Below, piece after piece: positions 9,130 to 17,646 of a stretch of DNA of 47,925 nt. The position numbers and the translations under genes were made by a program. The stretch spans positions 2,591-50,515 of the forward strand of contig NZ_FZQY01000010.1 in NCBI RefSeq assembly GCF_900199585.1, in the 5' to 3' direction. Position 1 is the stretch's first letter; the number at the start of each line of letters is the position of its first letter. Source of the stretch: Helicobacter sp. 'house sparrow 1' (GTDB taxonomy: Bacteria > Campylobacterota > Campylobacteria > Campylobacterales > Helicobacteraceae). Under the pieces are notes generated by a model. That model ran no database searches. It was not told where the DNA came from and saw only the letters and a program-made list of their open reading frames with translations.

Positions 9130-10874
9130 GATAGTCTCCCTTTAATAAATGCAATAATTTCTTCTACATCCGCTTTTAAAATCTGCTTTTGCATCCCATC
9201 TCTTACAACCACTTCCACTTGATTTTTTTCAAGTTCCTTTCCGATGATAATCCCAAAACTACTACCAATGAGTTCAAAATCTTTCATTTTAAAACCAAAG
9301 CGCTCATTCCTATCATCCAATAAAACCTCTAATTGATTTTGCTTCATTTTTTCATAAAGCTTATTTGCAAAATCTAGTTGCTGTGAATCTTTGGTATTAG
9401 ATAAAACAATATTTACTTCAAAAGGTGCGCTAGATAGACCCCAGACACATCCAAACTCATCACTCTTTTGCTCCAAAATTGCTGCAAGCAGTCTTGAAAC
9501 CCCTATGCCATAGCAACCCATAATAAAAGGTTGGCTTTTTCCATTTTGATCTAAAAAATTTGCACCCATATCCTTTGAATAACGATCTTTTAGTTTAAAA
9601 ATATGTCCAACCTCAATACCCTTTTTATATTCAATTCTACCATCACAACAAGGGCATAAATCCCCCTCTTTAACTTTTGCTAAATCTTCATATCTTAGTG
9701 CATCAAAAGTACTGAGATCCACTCCCACAAAATGCTTGTCCTTTTCATTTGCCCCACAAATCAAATCTCTTTCTTCTCTTAAGTCTTCATCAAAAAAGAT
9801 GAATTTAGATTCTGTAATATTTCCTAAAGCATAAGGTCCAATAAACCCTTCAAAAAGACCAGCTGATCTAATATCTTCAACACTAGCATCCAATAATTCT
9901 AAAGCTTGAGCTCCATAATTATTTAATATATTTAAGGCTTTGGTTTCTTCAAGTTCATCATCTCCTCTTAAAAAGAAAAAGGCAAGTTCTGGGTCTTTCT
10001 TGCTCTCTGGAAGAAAAACTATTTTTTTCACTACTGCCTTAAGTATATAAAATGGATCTACTTTAAAAAATGCACTTAAATCTTTGATGCTTGAAATATT
10101 TGGAGTTGTAAATTTTGAAAATTCTGCTTTTGGCGCATACTCCTGTGTAATACGCTTTTGTCGTTTTGCTGCCTCAATATTAGAAGCATAGCTACATTGA
10201 TTACACATTGCAATCGTATCCTCACCACAGTCTGCTAAAACCATAAACTCCTTACTACCACTACCACCAATCGCTCCACTATCTGCATCTACGACCCTAA
10301 AATCAAGCCCCAATCTTTTAAAAATTCTTTGATAGGTTTCATTCATAAGATCAAATTCTCTATCTAAATCTTCTTGCGTGCTGTGAAAACTATATGCATC
10401 TTTCATTATAAATTCTCTACCGCGCATCAACCCAAACCTGGGGCGCATTTCATCTCTAAATTTTAAATGGATTTGATAGAGATTTAAAGGCAAGTCCTTA
10501 TAGCTTCGAACAAATTGCTTTACCAAGTCTGTCACGCTCTCTTCATAAGTAGGACCTAATACAAACTCATTCTCCTTACGATCTTTAAACCTCAACAACT
10601 CTTTTCCATATTTACTATAACGGCCTGTTTGCTTCCAAAGGTCTGATGGCGTAATAAAGCCCATCATTACCTCAATTGCCCCTGAAGAATCCATTTCTTC
10701 TTTAATAACTTTAGAAATCTTATCTAACACCCTTTTTCCGAGAGGTAAAAAACTATAAATACCACTTCCAACTTGATAAATATATCCCCCTCTAATGAGA
10801 TATTGATGACTTTTTAAAACCGCATCTCTTGGAACTTCTTTTGTTGTTGGGATAAAAAATTGAGAAAAACGCAT
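9126..10874 (-). CDS. proS: Prolyl-tRNA synthetase (bacterial type)
   Basis: ProS charges tRNA-Pro; a tRNA-Pro gene is present at 17569. The 582-residue protein has class II motif 1 (QVGSGIYSFLPLG), motif 2 (RPRFGLMRGREFIMKDAYSFH) and motif 3 (GCYGIGVSRLLAA). An editing (YbaK-like) insertion lies in roughly residues 240-385, and an anticodon-binding domain is at the C terminus. Length matches the bacterial form. It lies two bases after hemA and overlaps the FxsA-family gene. Confidence 0.97.
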   Translation of the reverse strand: MRFSQFFIPTTKEVPRDAVLKSHQYLIRGGYIYQVGSGIYSFLPLGKRVLDKISKVIKEEMDSSGAIEVMMGFITPSDLWKQTGRYSKYGKELLRFKDRKENEFVLGPTYEESVTDLVKQFVRSYKDLPLNLYQIHLKFRDEMRPRFGLMRGREFIMKDAYSFHSTQEDLDREFDLMNETYQRIFKRLGLDFRVVDADSGAIGGSGSKEFMVLADCGEDTIAMCNQCSYASNIEAAKRQKRITQEYAPKAEFSKFTTPNISSIKDLSAFFKVDPFYILKAVVKKIVFLPESKKDPELAFFFLRGDDELEETKALNILNNYGAQALELLDASVEDIRSAGLFEGFIGPYALGNITESKFIFFDEDLREERDLICGANEKDKHFVGVDLSTFDALRYEDLAKVKEGDLCPCCDGRIEYKKGIEVGHIFKLKDRYSKDMGANFLDQNGKSQPFIMGCYGIGVSRLLAAILEQKSDEFGCVWGLSSAPFEVNIVLSNTKDSQQLDFANKLYEKMKQNQLEVLLDDRNERFGFKMKDFELIGSSFGIIIGKELEKNQVEVVVRDGMQKQILKADVEEIIAFIKGRLS

Positions 10875-10876
10875 AT

Positions 10877-12205
10877 CTAATCCTTGTTACTTGAAGTATC
10901 ATATTCACATTTATAAGTATTAATTAATAAAGTATCTTTGTGGATTCCAAAAAAGTTTTTAATGGATTCAATAATGATATCAGATTCTTGCTTATTTGCC
11001 TGATTTCTTAAATTTTGAGTAGGTTGGTGCAAAAATACATTAAAGGCTTGGTGAAGTATTTTTTCAACATTAAATTGATATTGTGCTGGAATATAACCTT
11101 TTTTAATGGCTCTTTGCAATTCCCTTAAAGAAGCCTCCTTTGCAAGCTCTCTAATTTTTTTAATCAAAGGCTCAATTTCTAAAGTTTGTAGCCATTGAGA
11201 AAACTCCATCGTAGCAATTCCTATAATCTCATAGGCTCTATGTGCATGTTCTCTTCTTGAATTTAGATTTTCTTCTGCAATTTGTTTTAAGTCATCTACA
11301 ACAAAAATTTGTATCCTCTTATTTGTAATATCTTCAATGTCTCTTGGAACTGCCAAATCAAACCAAAAACGATCAAAAGCTACATCCTCAACCATAGAAT
11401 CCAAAATAATAGGACTACTAGATGCTGTTGCGCTAAAAACAAAATGATATTCTTGAAGCGCTCCTTGTAAATCATCAAAATTACAAGATTTAATCTGTGC
11501 TCTTTCTTTAGTCGGATATTGTTCTATAAAATCTTGAATTTTTTGTTGGTTGCGGTTACAAATTAAAATTTCATAACCATCGCTTAATAAATGCTTTGCA
11601 CTTAAAATGCTCATTTCTCCCATACCTATTACTAGTGCTTTTTTAGCAAGGTTAAATTGCTTTTGAAGTTTTTTTGCTTGATGCACTGCAACAGATGCAA
11701 CAGAGGTAACATTGTCAGATATTTGGGTTTGATTTCTCACTCTAGCAGCACATTTAAAAGCAAAGTGTATCAAGCGTGTAAAGTTCTTGGAACATAGATT
11801 AGAATCAAGACAGAACCTATAGGCATTTTTAAGCTGACCTACTATTTGTGTTTCTCCAACTACAACACTATCCAAACTACTAGCCACACAAAAAATATGA
11901 TGCACCGCACCTATGCCCTCATATGTCTCCAAACTCTCTTCTAATACAGCAAGATCTATTTGTTTGAGCCCTACCAACTTTTCTAAGATTCTTTGCTTTA
12001 CCTTTGCACCATCACTTGTATAGCAATAAAATTCCAAACGATTGCAGGTAGATAATAAAATAATCTCTGGCACCGTTTCATCTTTTATTGTGTTTAAAAA
12101 TGAGAGAATTTCTTTTTCATCCAAAAAAGCTAGTTTTTCCCTTAAGTGAAGAGGAGTTTTTTTATGAGAAAAACTCATCACATAATATTGCATCTCTTTT
12201 TCCAT
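10877..12205 (-). CDS. hemA: Glutamyl-tRNA reductase
   Basis: HemA reduces glutamyl-tRNA to glutamate-1-semialdehyde, the committed step of heme synthesis by the C5 route. The nucleophile Cys54 lies in LSTCNRLEFY. The substrate-recognition stretch VVGETQIVGQLKNAY and the NADPH-binding VIGMGEMS near residue 190 are both present. Length is 442 residues. The start codon follows TAGGGAG by a normal spacing; a second in-frame ATG is four codons on. It is contiguous with ispB upstream and proS downstream. Confidence 0.96.
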   Translation of the reverse strand: MEKEMQYYVMSFSHKKTPLHLREKLAFLDEKEILSFLNTIKDETVPEIILLSTCNRLEFYCYTSDGAKVKQRILEKLVGLKQIDLAVLEESLETYEGIGAVHHIFCVASSLDSVVVGETQIVGQLKNAYRFCLDSNLCSKNFTRLIHFAFKCAARVRNQTQISDNVTSVASVAVHQAKKLQKQFNLAKKALVIGMGEMSILSAKHLLSDGYEILICNRNQQKIQDFIEQYPTKERAQIKSCNFDDLQGALQEYHFVFSATASSSPIILDSMVEDVAFDRFWFDLAVPRDIEDITNKRIQIFVVDDLKQIAEENLNSRREHAHRAYEIIGIATMEFSQWLQTLEIEPLIKKIRELAKEASLRELQRAIKKGYIPAQYQFNVEKILHQAFNVFLHQPTQNLRNQANKQESDIIIESIKNFFGIHKDTLLINTYKCEYDTSSNKD

Positions 12206-13099
12206 TTAAAACTCCCTATAAATCATATCTTTAACAATCTGCTCAAGCTTTATATTTTCTTCCCCTTGAATACTTTCTAAAGCTTTATATGCATAATCTC
12301 TTGCACACTCCTGTGTCTTTTTAAAAATATCAAATTCTTCCATCTTTAATAAAATCCATTCCTTGGCCTCTGGAGTAGAAATTTTAAAATACTCTACCAA
12401 CTGCTTTTTATCTTCTATTTTTAAATTCTCATATAAAAATAAATAAGGAAGCGTTGTTTTACCCTCTACATAATCACTCATCGCAGGCTTTCCTAAGACT
12501 TCGTCCTTTCCAAAAACATCTAAAAGATCATCTATAATTTGAAAAGCAATACCAAGATTTAAACCATAATCATAATACCTTTTTGCATCCAAACCCATTA
12601 AGATAGCAGCGCTCTGAGCACTAGAAGCAATAAGTGAAGCTGTTTTATCTTCTATCATTGCAAAATATTGATGTTTATCTTCTTGAAATTTTTCTCCCAT
12701 ACTCACATCACTGATTTCGCCTCTTGAAAGCCTTACAACGCAATTAGCAATACTTTGAGATATTTTTTTGTCAAAATTTGTAAGTTCATAAAATGCCTTG
12801 GAGTAAAAAACATCACCAAGCATAATGGCATTTTTATCTCCAAATAGAGTATTGATAGATGGCTTCCCTCTACGCATCTTTGATTCATCAATCACATCAT
12901 CGTGCAATAAAGATGCAATTTGTATCATTTCAATGATGGCACATAATGTAATAATATCTTGATGCTTTGGACAAATAGCAAGCATTAATTTAGATCGCAA
13001 CATTTTGCCCATTTGCATCTTCTTAAAAAAAATATTTACAACTTCGCTATCAACTTCATCAATAAAATCTTTTATTTTTTCTTGTATTTTTAGTAACAC
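12206..13099 (-). CDS. ispB: Long-chain polyprenyl diphosphate synthase (octaprenyl-type)
   Basis: A trans-isoprenyl diphosphate synthase that builds the quinone side chain. The first aspartate-rich motif LLHDDVIDESKMRRGKPS gives Asp67, Asp68 and Asp71; the second, QIIDDLLDVFG, gives Asp190, Asp191 and Asp194. The product chain length cannot be read with certainty; H. pylori's counterpart at this position is annotated as octaprenyl synthase. It starts at GTG preceded by AAGGAAG. Length is 297 residues, slightly short for the family. Confidence 0.9.
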   Translation of the reverse strand: MLLKIQEKIKDFIDEVDSEVVNIFFKKMQMGKMLRSKLMLAICPKHQDIITLCAIIEMIQIASLLHDDVIDESKMRRGKPSINTLFGDKNAIMLGDVFYSKAFYELTNFDKKISQSIANCVVRLSRGEISDVSMGEKFQEDKHQYFAMIEDKTASLIASSAQSAAILMGLDAKRYYDYGLNLGIAFQIIDDLLDVFGKDEVLGKPAMSDYVEGKTTLPYLFLYENLKIEDKKQLVEYFKISTPEAKEWILLKMEEFDIFKKTQECARDYAYKALESIQGEENIKLEQIVKDMIYREF

Positions 13100-13108
13100 T
13101 CTGCTTCC

Positions 13109-13492
13109 TTATTGCTCCATTAAAAAACTTGCATCTCCTTGGATCCCTATCCAAAAATGTGCTTTTTTATCTTCAAAATATTTAAAAACCAAAACCAACT
13201 TAGAATCTTTCAAAGATCCAAAATCCTCTAACTTTAACACAAATTGATTACGCTGATAATCTGGATATAAAATAAATTGATGATTGAAACCATCATATTT
13301 TAACAGCACAACAATGCCCTCTTTTTTAAAAAGTGTCCAGCGCATAGCCAACTCTTTTGTGCTATCCAAAATTGATACTTTAGCAAGCATTAGCTCATCT
13401 TTTTGCAAAGAAAATTCCTGTTCAAAACTCCATTCAATAGGCTTTGAAAAAGCAAGAACACAAAGCAAAATAATGACAAAAATTTTATTCAT
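13109..13492 (-). CDS. Hypothetical secreted protein
   Basis: The 127-residue protein has an N-terminal signal peptide (MNKIFVIILLCVLAFSKP, cleavage probably after about residue 16), so it is likely periplasmic. The mature part is rich in alternating hydrophobic and polar residues, with WSFEQEFSLQKDE, LKYDGFNHQF and VLVFKYFEDKKAHFWIG, suggesting a beta-sheet fold. No catalytic motif is recognised. H. pylori has an unassigned gene in the same place between ispB and the DUF2018 gene. It overlaps the upstream gene by eight bases. Confidence 0.7.
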   Translation of the reverse strand: MNKIFVIILLCVLAFSKPIEWSFEQEFSLQKDELMLAKVSILDSTKELAMRWTLFKKEGIVVLLKYDGFNHQFILYPDYQRNQFVLKLEDFGSLKDSKLVLVFKYFEDKKAHFWIGIQGDASFLMEQ

Positions 13493-13763
13493 TTTGGCTT
13501 AAAATTTCTGCCATCGAAGCAATCGCAAAATTATTTTTATAATTTTTTATTTTTTTCTGCAAAAGCTCATCAACCTTTATCGCTTTTATTTTCTTTTCTA
13601 ATTCAGATTCTAACCCATTTTCTCCCATTAGTATCTCAAAAAATGCCAATAATTCTAATAACCGATCAAGCTCTTTTTGCACAATTTTTCTATCCGCATG
13701 AAAAATAATTTCTTTCCACTTATCTAATGGATCTCCCTGCAAAATCTCTAAATCTTTCCACAT
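13485..13763 (-). CDS. DUF2018 small helical protein
   Basis: The 92-residue, entirely helical, charged protein matches the length, position and character of H. pylori HP0242, a DUF2018 member whose crystal structure is an intertwined dimer. Leucine-rich heptads run through KELDRLLELLAFFEILMGENGLESELEKK. Its molecular role is unknown. It is the first gene of the operon that continues with the secreted protein, ispB, hemA, proS, fxsA-like and hemC. Confidence 0.75.
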   Translation of the reverse strand: MWKDLEILQGDPLDKWKEIIFHADRKIVQKELDRLLELLAFFEILMGENGLESELEKKIKAIKVDELLQKKIKNYKNNFAIASMAEILSQNE

Positions 13764-14488
13764 TACCCTAGCCTTTCTTATTTCTAATAAAATCTTTATA
13801 GTCTCTTGATTGATGTCTATTTTTAAGTTTATAGTTTTACACCAAAAATCTTGCTTAACTACACCATAAAGGTTTTTTTAATTTCCCAAAAATTAAAAGA
13901 AAAAAAGAATTTTACACTTCTTGTTGCAAATAAAGGAATAATCTTGCAATACAATCAATTGGGTACAAGAACTAAATCAAGAGTTGCATCATACTCCATA
14001 AAAAATACTCACTATTTTAAATATCTTAGTGTTACTTGAAGTTAATCATTACAAATAAATGAGATTACTCATTCATACCTTTTGTTTTTTAACACAAAAA
14101 TTCTTTAATTTAAAAACCCTAAATATCATAGCTTCTAGTTTTGCATAACATACAAGATTAGCACAGTTAAAAAACTTAGAGTTAATTGACCAACAGGTAA
14201 AATGATTCTATGCATAATTAAGAGTGCAAGAACGAGGTAATTAAAATATCCTAACTTTTTATCTAAAATAAATTCAACTAAATCTCTCATCTAGTTATCG
14301 TGCTATACAAAACCACTAAAATAGGGTTTTAATCATTAGACAAAATTATTTACTCCAAAAATGATTTTATTTTTTGTGTGTAGATAGAATCAAAAATCTT
14401 AGAAATAACTTCTTTGTATCTATTATAAAATCAAAACACTCTTAAGGACTAAGGACTAGATATTTTACACTTTACCTTATTTTTAAAC
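13764..14488. other. Gene-poor gap between the DUF2018 gene and dps
   Basis: About 725 bases without a confident gene, very AT-rich. It holds the promoter region of the DUF2018 operon near 13764-13850 and one possible small membrane peptide gene (14135-14290, listed separately). An open frame of 62 codons from a TTG at 13851 and a broken minus-strand frame opposite it (in-frame stop near 13958) look like decayed sequence. A nine-base inverted repeat (AAAACCCTA at 14113-14121, its complement at 14322-14330) flanks the small frame; such a pair can occur by chance in this composition. No tRNA or mobile element was seen. Confidence 0.6.
14135..14290 (-). CDS. Possible 51-residue membrane peptide
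   Basis: An uninterrupted ATG-to-TAG frame encodes 51 residues. It starts MRDLVEFILDKKLGYFNYLV and has two hydrophobic stretches (about 17-27 and 36-49) joined by a MHRIILPVGQ turn. Composition is protein-like rather than the phenylalanine/lysine noise typical of AT-rich spacers. There is no good ribosome binding site (ACTAG precedes the ATG), and I recognise no family. It could be a real small membrane protein, the remnant of a larger gene, or chance. Confidence 0.3.
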   Translation of the reverse strand: MRDLVEFILDKKLGYFNYLVLALLIMHRIILPVGQLTLSFLTVLILYVMQN

Positions 14489-14514
14489 CCACTTCCTTAT
14501 AGCCAAGGAAGTGG
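14489..14514 (-). terminator. Terminator after dps
   Basis: A ten-base perfect inverted repeat (CCACTTCCTT at 14489-14498, AAGGAAGTGG at 14505-14514) begins eight bases beyond the dps stop. In the dps direction it is followed by GTTTAAAAAT, a short T-containing run. The stem is GC-richer than the surroundings, which supports an intrinsic terminator. Confidence 0.7.
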
Positions 14515-14521
14515 ATAAAAA

Positions 14522-14959
14522 TTAAGACTGTGACGCCTTTAGCATCCATAGAGATTTCTGCAAACTCGCTACTTGATCATCTGCATACATCGCTGTTGTT
14601 TTGTCCCCACCCTCTTCGGATAATTTTGAAAGTTGCACAAAGTTTTCTAAAAGATATTCATAATCTTTAACAATTGCCGAGAAAATTTCCTTTGAGTAAA
14701 AACTTGCCCCACTTTCTTCTTTAACCTTTGAATGTTGTAGCGCCTCTTGCAAAGTTACTATAGGCTTTTGACCTAGCTGAACAAGACGCTCTGCTAAATC
14801 ATCAAACATGGATGCAAACTTTTCATAAATTTCTTCGGTTGCACTATGAACCTGAAAAAAATCACTCCCTTTTGCATTCCAATGGAAATTATGAGTTTTT
14901 ACAAACAAAACTAAACTATCTGCCTGAAGTTGTCTTAGTAATTCAATTACCTTTTGCAT
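14522..14959 (-). CDS. dps: Dps-family ferritin, NapA (neutrophil-activating protein) type
   Basis: A 145-residue Dps miniferritin that stores iron as a dodecamer and protects DNA from peroxide. The inter-subunit ferroxidase ligands are intact: His26 (HNFHWN), His38 (QVHSATEE), Asp53 and Glu57 (FDDLAERL). The sequence is strongly like H. pylori NapA, and the neighbour order DUF2018-dps-flgS is the same. AAGGAG sits seven bases before the ATG. It is monocistronic, with its own promoter and terminator. Whether it has the host-stimulating activity of NapA cannot be told from sequence. Confidence 0.96.
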   Translation of the reverse strand: MQKVIELLRQLQADSLVLFVKTHNFHWNAKGSDFFQVHSATEEIYEKFASMFDDLAERLVQLGQKPIVTLQEALQHSKVKEESGASFYSKEIFSAIVKDYEYLLENFVQLSKLSEEGGDKTTAMYADDQVASLQKSLWMLKASQS

Positions 14960-14981
14960 CTTCTTCTCCTTTTATTTTGAT

Positions 14982-15001
14982 TTTATACAAACGAGTTTAT
15001 A
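14982..15001 (-). promoter_or_regulatory. dps promoter (-10 region)
   Basis: Two TATAAA hexamers face dps, at minus-strand 15001-14996 and 14987-14982. The upstream one gives a leader of about 30 bases that includes the AAGGAG site; the downstream one would leave a leader of only about 15. No -35 is obvious. Iron or peroxide regulation is expected for this family, but I cannot define a Fur or PerR box by eye. Confidence 0.45.
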
Positions 15002-15034
15002 TCAAAAATGTAAACACTTCTTTAAAAAGACTGC

Positions 15035-16063
15035 TTACTGTCTAATTGTGATTTTAAATACTTTTTTGGTTTCTTCTAGTAACTCAATTTTTCCATTGTG
15101 TGCTTCTATAATTTGTAAGCTTAGAGCCAATCCCAAACCATTTCCTTTTAATTTTGTTGTCTCAAATGGTTCAAATAAAATATTTTTATTTTGTATTTCC
15201 TTTCCATTATCTTGAATAAAAAACTCTAGTATTTCATTATTGCATTGCGTCCAAATCTTAATTTCTCCAACTTCACAATCCCCCTCTTCAATTGCATCAA
15301 TCGCATTGTAAATAAAATTTTGCAAAACAATTCCCATTAAGTCAAAATCAAAGTTAAAGTCCTTAGATTCCAAGTTAAAATCTATATTTATATCCTTTGT
15401 GTAGGTATATTGTGCAATAATTTCTTGCAATTCCTCTTGAAGAAGCAATAAAGAATTTTGATTTCTATTTAAATTCAATCCCCTTGAAAAAAGCAATGTG
15501 GCCTTTATCTGTCTCTCCACTCTCCAAAGAGATTTTTGGATCTCAAATACGATAGGTTTAAATTTAGCTTCTACTTTTTTTAACAAAGTAGAAGCTAATA
15601 AGGAAATAGAGCCTATAGGGTTTCTAATCTCGTGTGCAAGATGTGCAGAAATTTGCCCCATTGCAGCAAGTCTCTCCTGTCTTTTTTGAGTTGTAATATC
15701 TGTTGCAGTAACAATCTGCTTGTCCTTTAAAATATTGCCTTGAACCAAAAAGGTCTTTTTTTTATACTCTACTTCTTGGGGAAAGCTTTGGATTTTTTTT
15801 AGAATCAAATTCAATTCTACAGCTTGGGTATTACGATAAAACACACTCCCATCATCATTAAAAACCCATATGGCTTGAGGCATAATCTCAATGACCCATT
15901 CATATAAGGCTTTATAGTCTTTAAACTCCTTTTCTACACGATAACTTTGTGAAATAATTTCATTTAATAAACCCAATAACTCTTGTTTATCTTTAGCATT
16001 AAAACTTTTTAATAATTCGGAGTTAATTACACTCTCTTCTTCTTTATCTCTATTATCAACCAT
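15035..16063 (-). CDS. flgS: Flagellar sensor histidine kinase FlgS
   Basis: FlgS phosphorylates the response regulator FlgR, which then activates sigma-54 (RpoN) flagellar promoters. The 342-residue protein has no membrane segment. A PAS-like region covers about residues 50-125. The H-box HLAHEIRNPIGS carries phospho-acceptor His144. N-box FIYNAIDAIEEG, G1 box DNGKEI and the FEPFETTKLKGNGLGLAL segment form the ATPase domain. It follows the FlgJ-like gene by two bases in an operon with flgI, behind a sigma-54 promoter match. The gene order equals H. pylori HP0244-HP0246. Confidence 0.93.
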   Translation of the reverse strand: MVDNRDKEEESVINSELLKSFNAKDKQELLGLLNEIISQSYRVEKEFKDYKALYEWVIEIMPQAIWVFNDDGSVFYRNTQAVELNLILKKIQSFPQEVEYKKKTFLVQGNILKDKQIVTATDITTQKRQERLAAMGQISAHLAHEIRNPIGSISLLASTLLKKVEAKFKPIVFEIQKSLWRVERQIKATLLFSRGLNLNRNQNSLLLLQEELQEIIAQYTYTKDINIDFNLESKDFNFDFDLMGIVLQNFIYNAIDAIEEGDCEVGEIKIWTQCNNEILEFFIQDNGKEIQNKNILFEPFETTKLKGNGLGLALSLQIIEAHNGKIELLEETKKVFKITIRQ

Positions 16064-16065
16064 AT

Positions 16066-16371
16066 TTATTTTAAACTCTTTGCCTGCTGTTCTTTTAAAA
16101 ATTTAAATAAAAGCTCACTATAGCCAAATCCTCCACTCAATTGTTCAGAAAGAGAATCCTTATACATACTTTGGTAGATTTCACTTCCAGCCTCCTTGGG
16201 ATAAAGAGGATTATCAAGCTTTAAGGATGTATCTAGCAAGGTTTTTAAGATTAATGCTTCAAAAGCATCGGTTTGTTCTCTCAATCTTGCATCATTTTTA
16301 ACATCTGCCTTTGTAATCTTTGGTGCTTTAGCTTGAGAAGCATAAAGACTTTGAGAAAGATCTATTTTCAT
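16066..16371 (-). CDS. Flagellar rod-binding protein (FlgJ N-terminal domain)
   Basis: The 101-residue protein corresponds to the rod-binding half of FlgJ: the stretch [28 protein letters not shown], then [31 protein letters not shown], is typical. The peptidoglycan hydrolase domain of enterobacterial FlgJ is absent, as is usual in this lineage, so it would act as a rod scaffold or cap. Its ATG overlaps the flgI stop by one base (TAATG), and it is followed two bases later by flgS. Confidence 0.85.
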   Translation of the reverse strand: MKIDLSQSLYASQAKAPKITKADVKNDARLREQTDAFEALILKTLLDTSLKLDNPLYPKEAGSEIYQSMYKDSLSEQLSGGFGYSELLFKFLKEQQAKSLK

Positions 16372-17387
16372 TATAAAACCTCAATTTCTGCACTGATTGC
16401 ACCACTTTGCTTCATTGCATTTAAAATAGAAATCATTGTTTTTGGCTTAATACCCATTTTTTGCAAAGCCCTTACTACACTTGAAATTGTGGTAGGTTTT
16501 CCATTTGAGCTAATAAGATTAAAATCTGGATTTAAAAGTGCATCATTGTCTATCTTTTGAGAATCTTTTTCTTCTAAAAATTCTTTTGTGACCTTGATTG
16601 TCAAATCCCCACTACTAACCACCACAGGATGGACGATAATATCCACTCCTGCCACAATGGTTCCAGATTTTTCATCAATAATAATACGCTCACGATTACT
16701 ATAATCAATATTTACCTCTTGAACGAGTGCCAAAAACTCTATTGTTGATAAGTTTTGAGGCACAACTATTTTAACAGTTCTTGGGTCAATTGCCTTTGCT
16801 ATTCCATCTCCAAAAGTTTTATTTAAAATATTTTGAACCTTAATAGCATTTTGAAAATTGGTTTGCTTCAGGCTTAAAGTCAAACCATTTTTATTATAGA
16901 GATCATAATTTACTTCTTTTTCTACTGTGGCACCATTACTGATAATTCCACTTAAACTATTTTGAGAACTACCTAAAACCACATTACCCTGTGCCACCGC
17001 ATAGATATTACCATCTACCGCACTCAAAGGTGTCATAATCAATGTGCCACCCTCTATTGATTTTGCATCTCCAATTGAAGCAATCTGTATATCTAACTTA
17101 TCGCCTTGTCTTGCAAAAGCTGGTAAGTTTGCAGTAATCATAACTGCTGCTACATTTTTAGACTTAATATCTTCTGGAGATACCTTTACATTCATACTTT
17201 CTAACATATTTGCAATAGATTGCATTGTAAATTTTGAGCTAGTCTTATCTCCAGTGCCATTCAATCCAATCACAAGACCATAACCAATAAGTTGGTTATC
17301 CCTCACACCAACTACATTGGCAATTTCCCCAATTTTTTCAGCAAAACCAAAGCAACAAAACAAACATAATAAAAAAAACTTTTTCAT
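16371..17387 (-). CDS. flgI: Flagellar P-ring protein FlgI
   Basis: FlgI forms the periplasmic P-ring around the flagellar rod. The 338-residue precursor has a signal peptide ([18 protein letters not shown]). The mature start is highly typical: [30 protein letters not shown]. Conserved [28 protein letters not shown] and the C-terminal [15 protein letters not shown] are present. AAGGATGGAG precedes the start by a normal spacing. It is first in the operon flgI-flgJ-like-flgS. Confidence 0.97.
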   Translation of the reverse strand: MKKFFLLCLFCCFGFAEKIGEIANVVGVRDNQLIGYGLVIGLNGTGDKTSSKFTMQSIANMLESMNVKVSPEDIKSKNVAAVMITANLPAFARQGDKLDIQIASIGDAKSIEGGTLIMTPLSAVDGNIYAVAQGNVVLGSSQNSLSGIISNGATVEKEVNYDLYNKNGLTLSLKQTNFQNAIKVQNILNKTFGDGIAKAIDPRTVKIVVPQNLSTIEFLALVQEVNIDYSNRERIIIDEKSGTIVAGVDIIVHPVVVSSGDLTIKVTKEFLEEKDSQKIDNDALLNPDFNLISSNGKPTTISSVVRALQKMGIKPKTMISILNAMKQSGAISAEIEVL

Positions 17388-17436
17388 TTTATAAGCTCCA
17401 TCCTTGAAGACTAAATGCTACTTATTCTGTAAAGCA

Positions 17437-17453
17437 AGCAATATTTATTCCAA
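17437..17453 (-). promoter_or_regulatory. Sigma-54 (RpoN) promoter of the flgI-flgJ-flgS operon
   Basis: On the minus strand the 17 bases TTGGAATAAATATTGCT match the RpoN consensus YTGGCACGRNNNTTGCW at every core position: GG at 17451-17450 and GC at 17439-17438, with the required spacing. Mismatches are confined to the less conserved CACG part. The predicted start is near 17426, giving a 39-base leader to the flgI ATG with the ribosome binding site inside. No competing housekeeping -10 is as convincing. Confidence 0.65.
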
Positions 17454-17522
17454 TATTTTTAGCCTAATCTCAATTTACCCAAAACTTTTTTATCTAACAC
17501 CATAAGTCATCATTATTTTGTT

Positions 17523-17533
17523 TATGCTATAAT
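17523..17533 (+). promoter_or_regulatory. tRNA-Pro promoter
   Basis: TATGC-TATAAT is a consensus extended -10 (TG one base before TATAAT) whose hexamer lies at 17528-17533. It would start transcription about 30 bases before the mature tRNA. This is the best -10 in the window. Confidence 0.75.
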
Positions 17534-17568
17534 CCCAGCCACAAAAATCTTAAAATGATTTTTTATTT

Positions 17569-17646
17569 CGGAGTATGGCGCAGCCTGATTAGCGCGCACC
17601 CTTGGGGTGGGTGAGGTCGTGGGTTTGAATCCCGCTACTCCGACCA
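17569..17646 (+). tRNA. tRNA-Pro, anticodon GGG
   Basis: A 78-base cloverleaf: acceptor stem CGGAGTA pairs with TACTCCG, the D-arm carries GCGC on each side, and the anticodon stem CACCC/GGGTG holds the loop TTGGGGT, giving anticodon GGG. The T-stem GTGGG/CCCGC encloses TTTGAAT. The discriminator A and CCA end are encoded. The C1-G72 acceptor pair is characteristic of bacterial proline tRNAs. A run of eight T at 17653 onward probably ends the transcript. Confidence 0.95.

Noticed and set aside
13851-14039. A 62-codon plus-strand frame starting at TTG in the dps gap
   Set aside because: No ribosome binding site, a weak start codon and low-complexity lysine/asparagine-rich content; it is kept only as possible decayed sequence.
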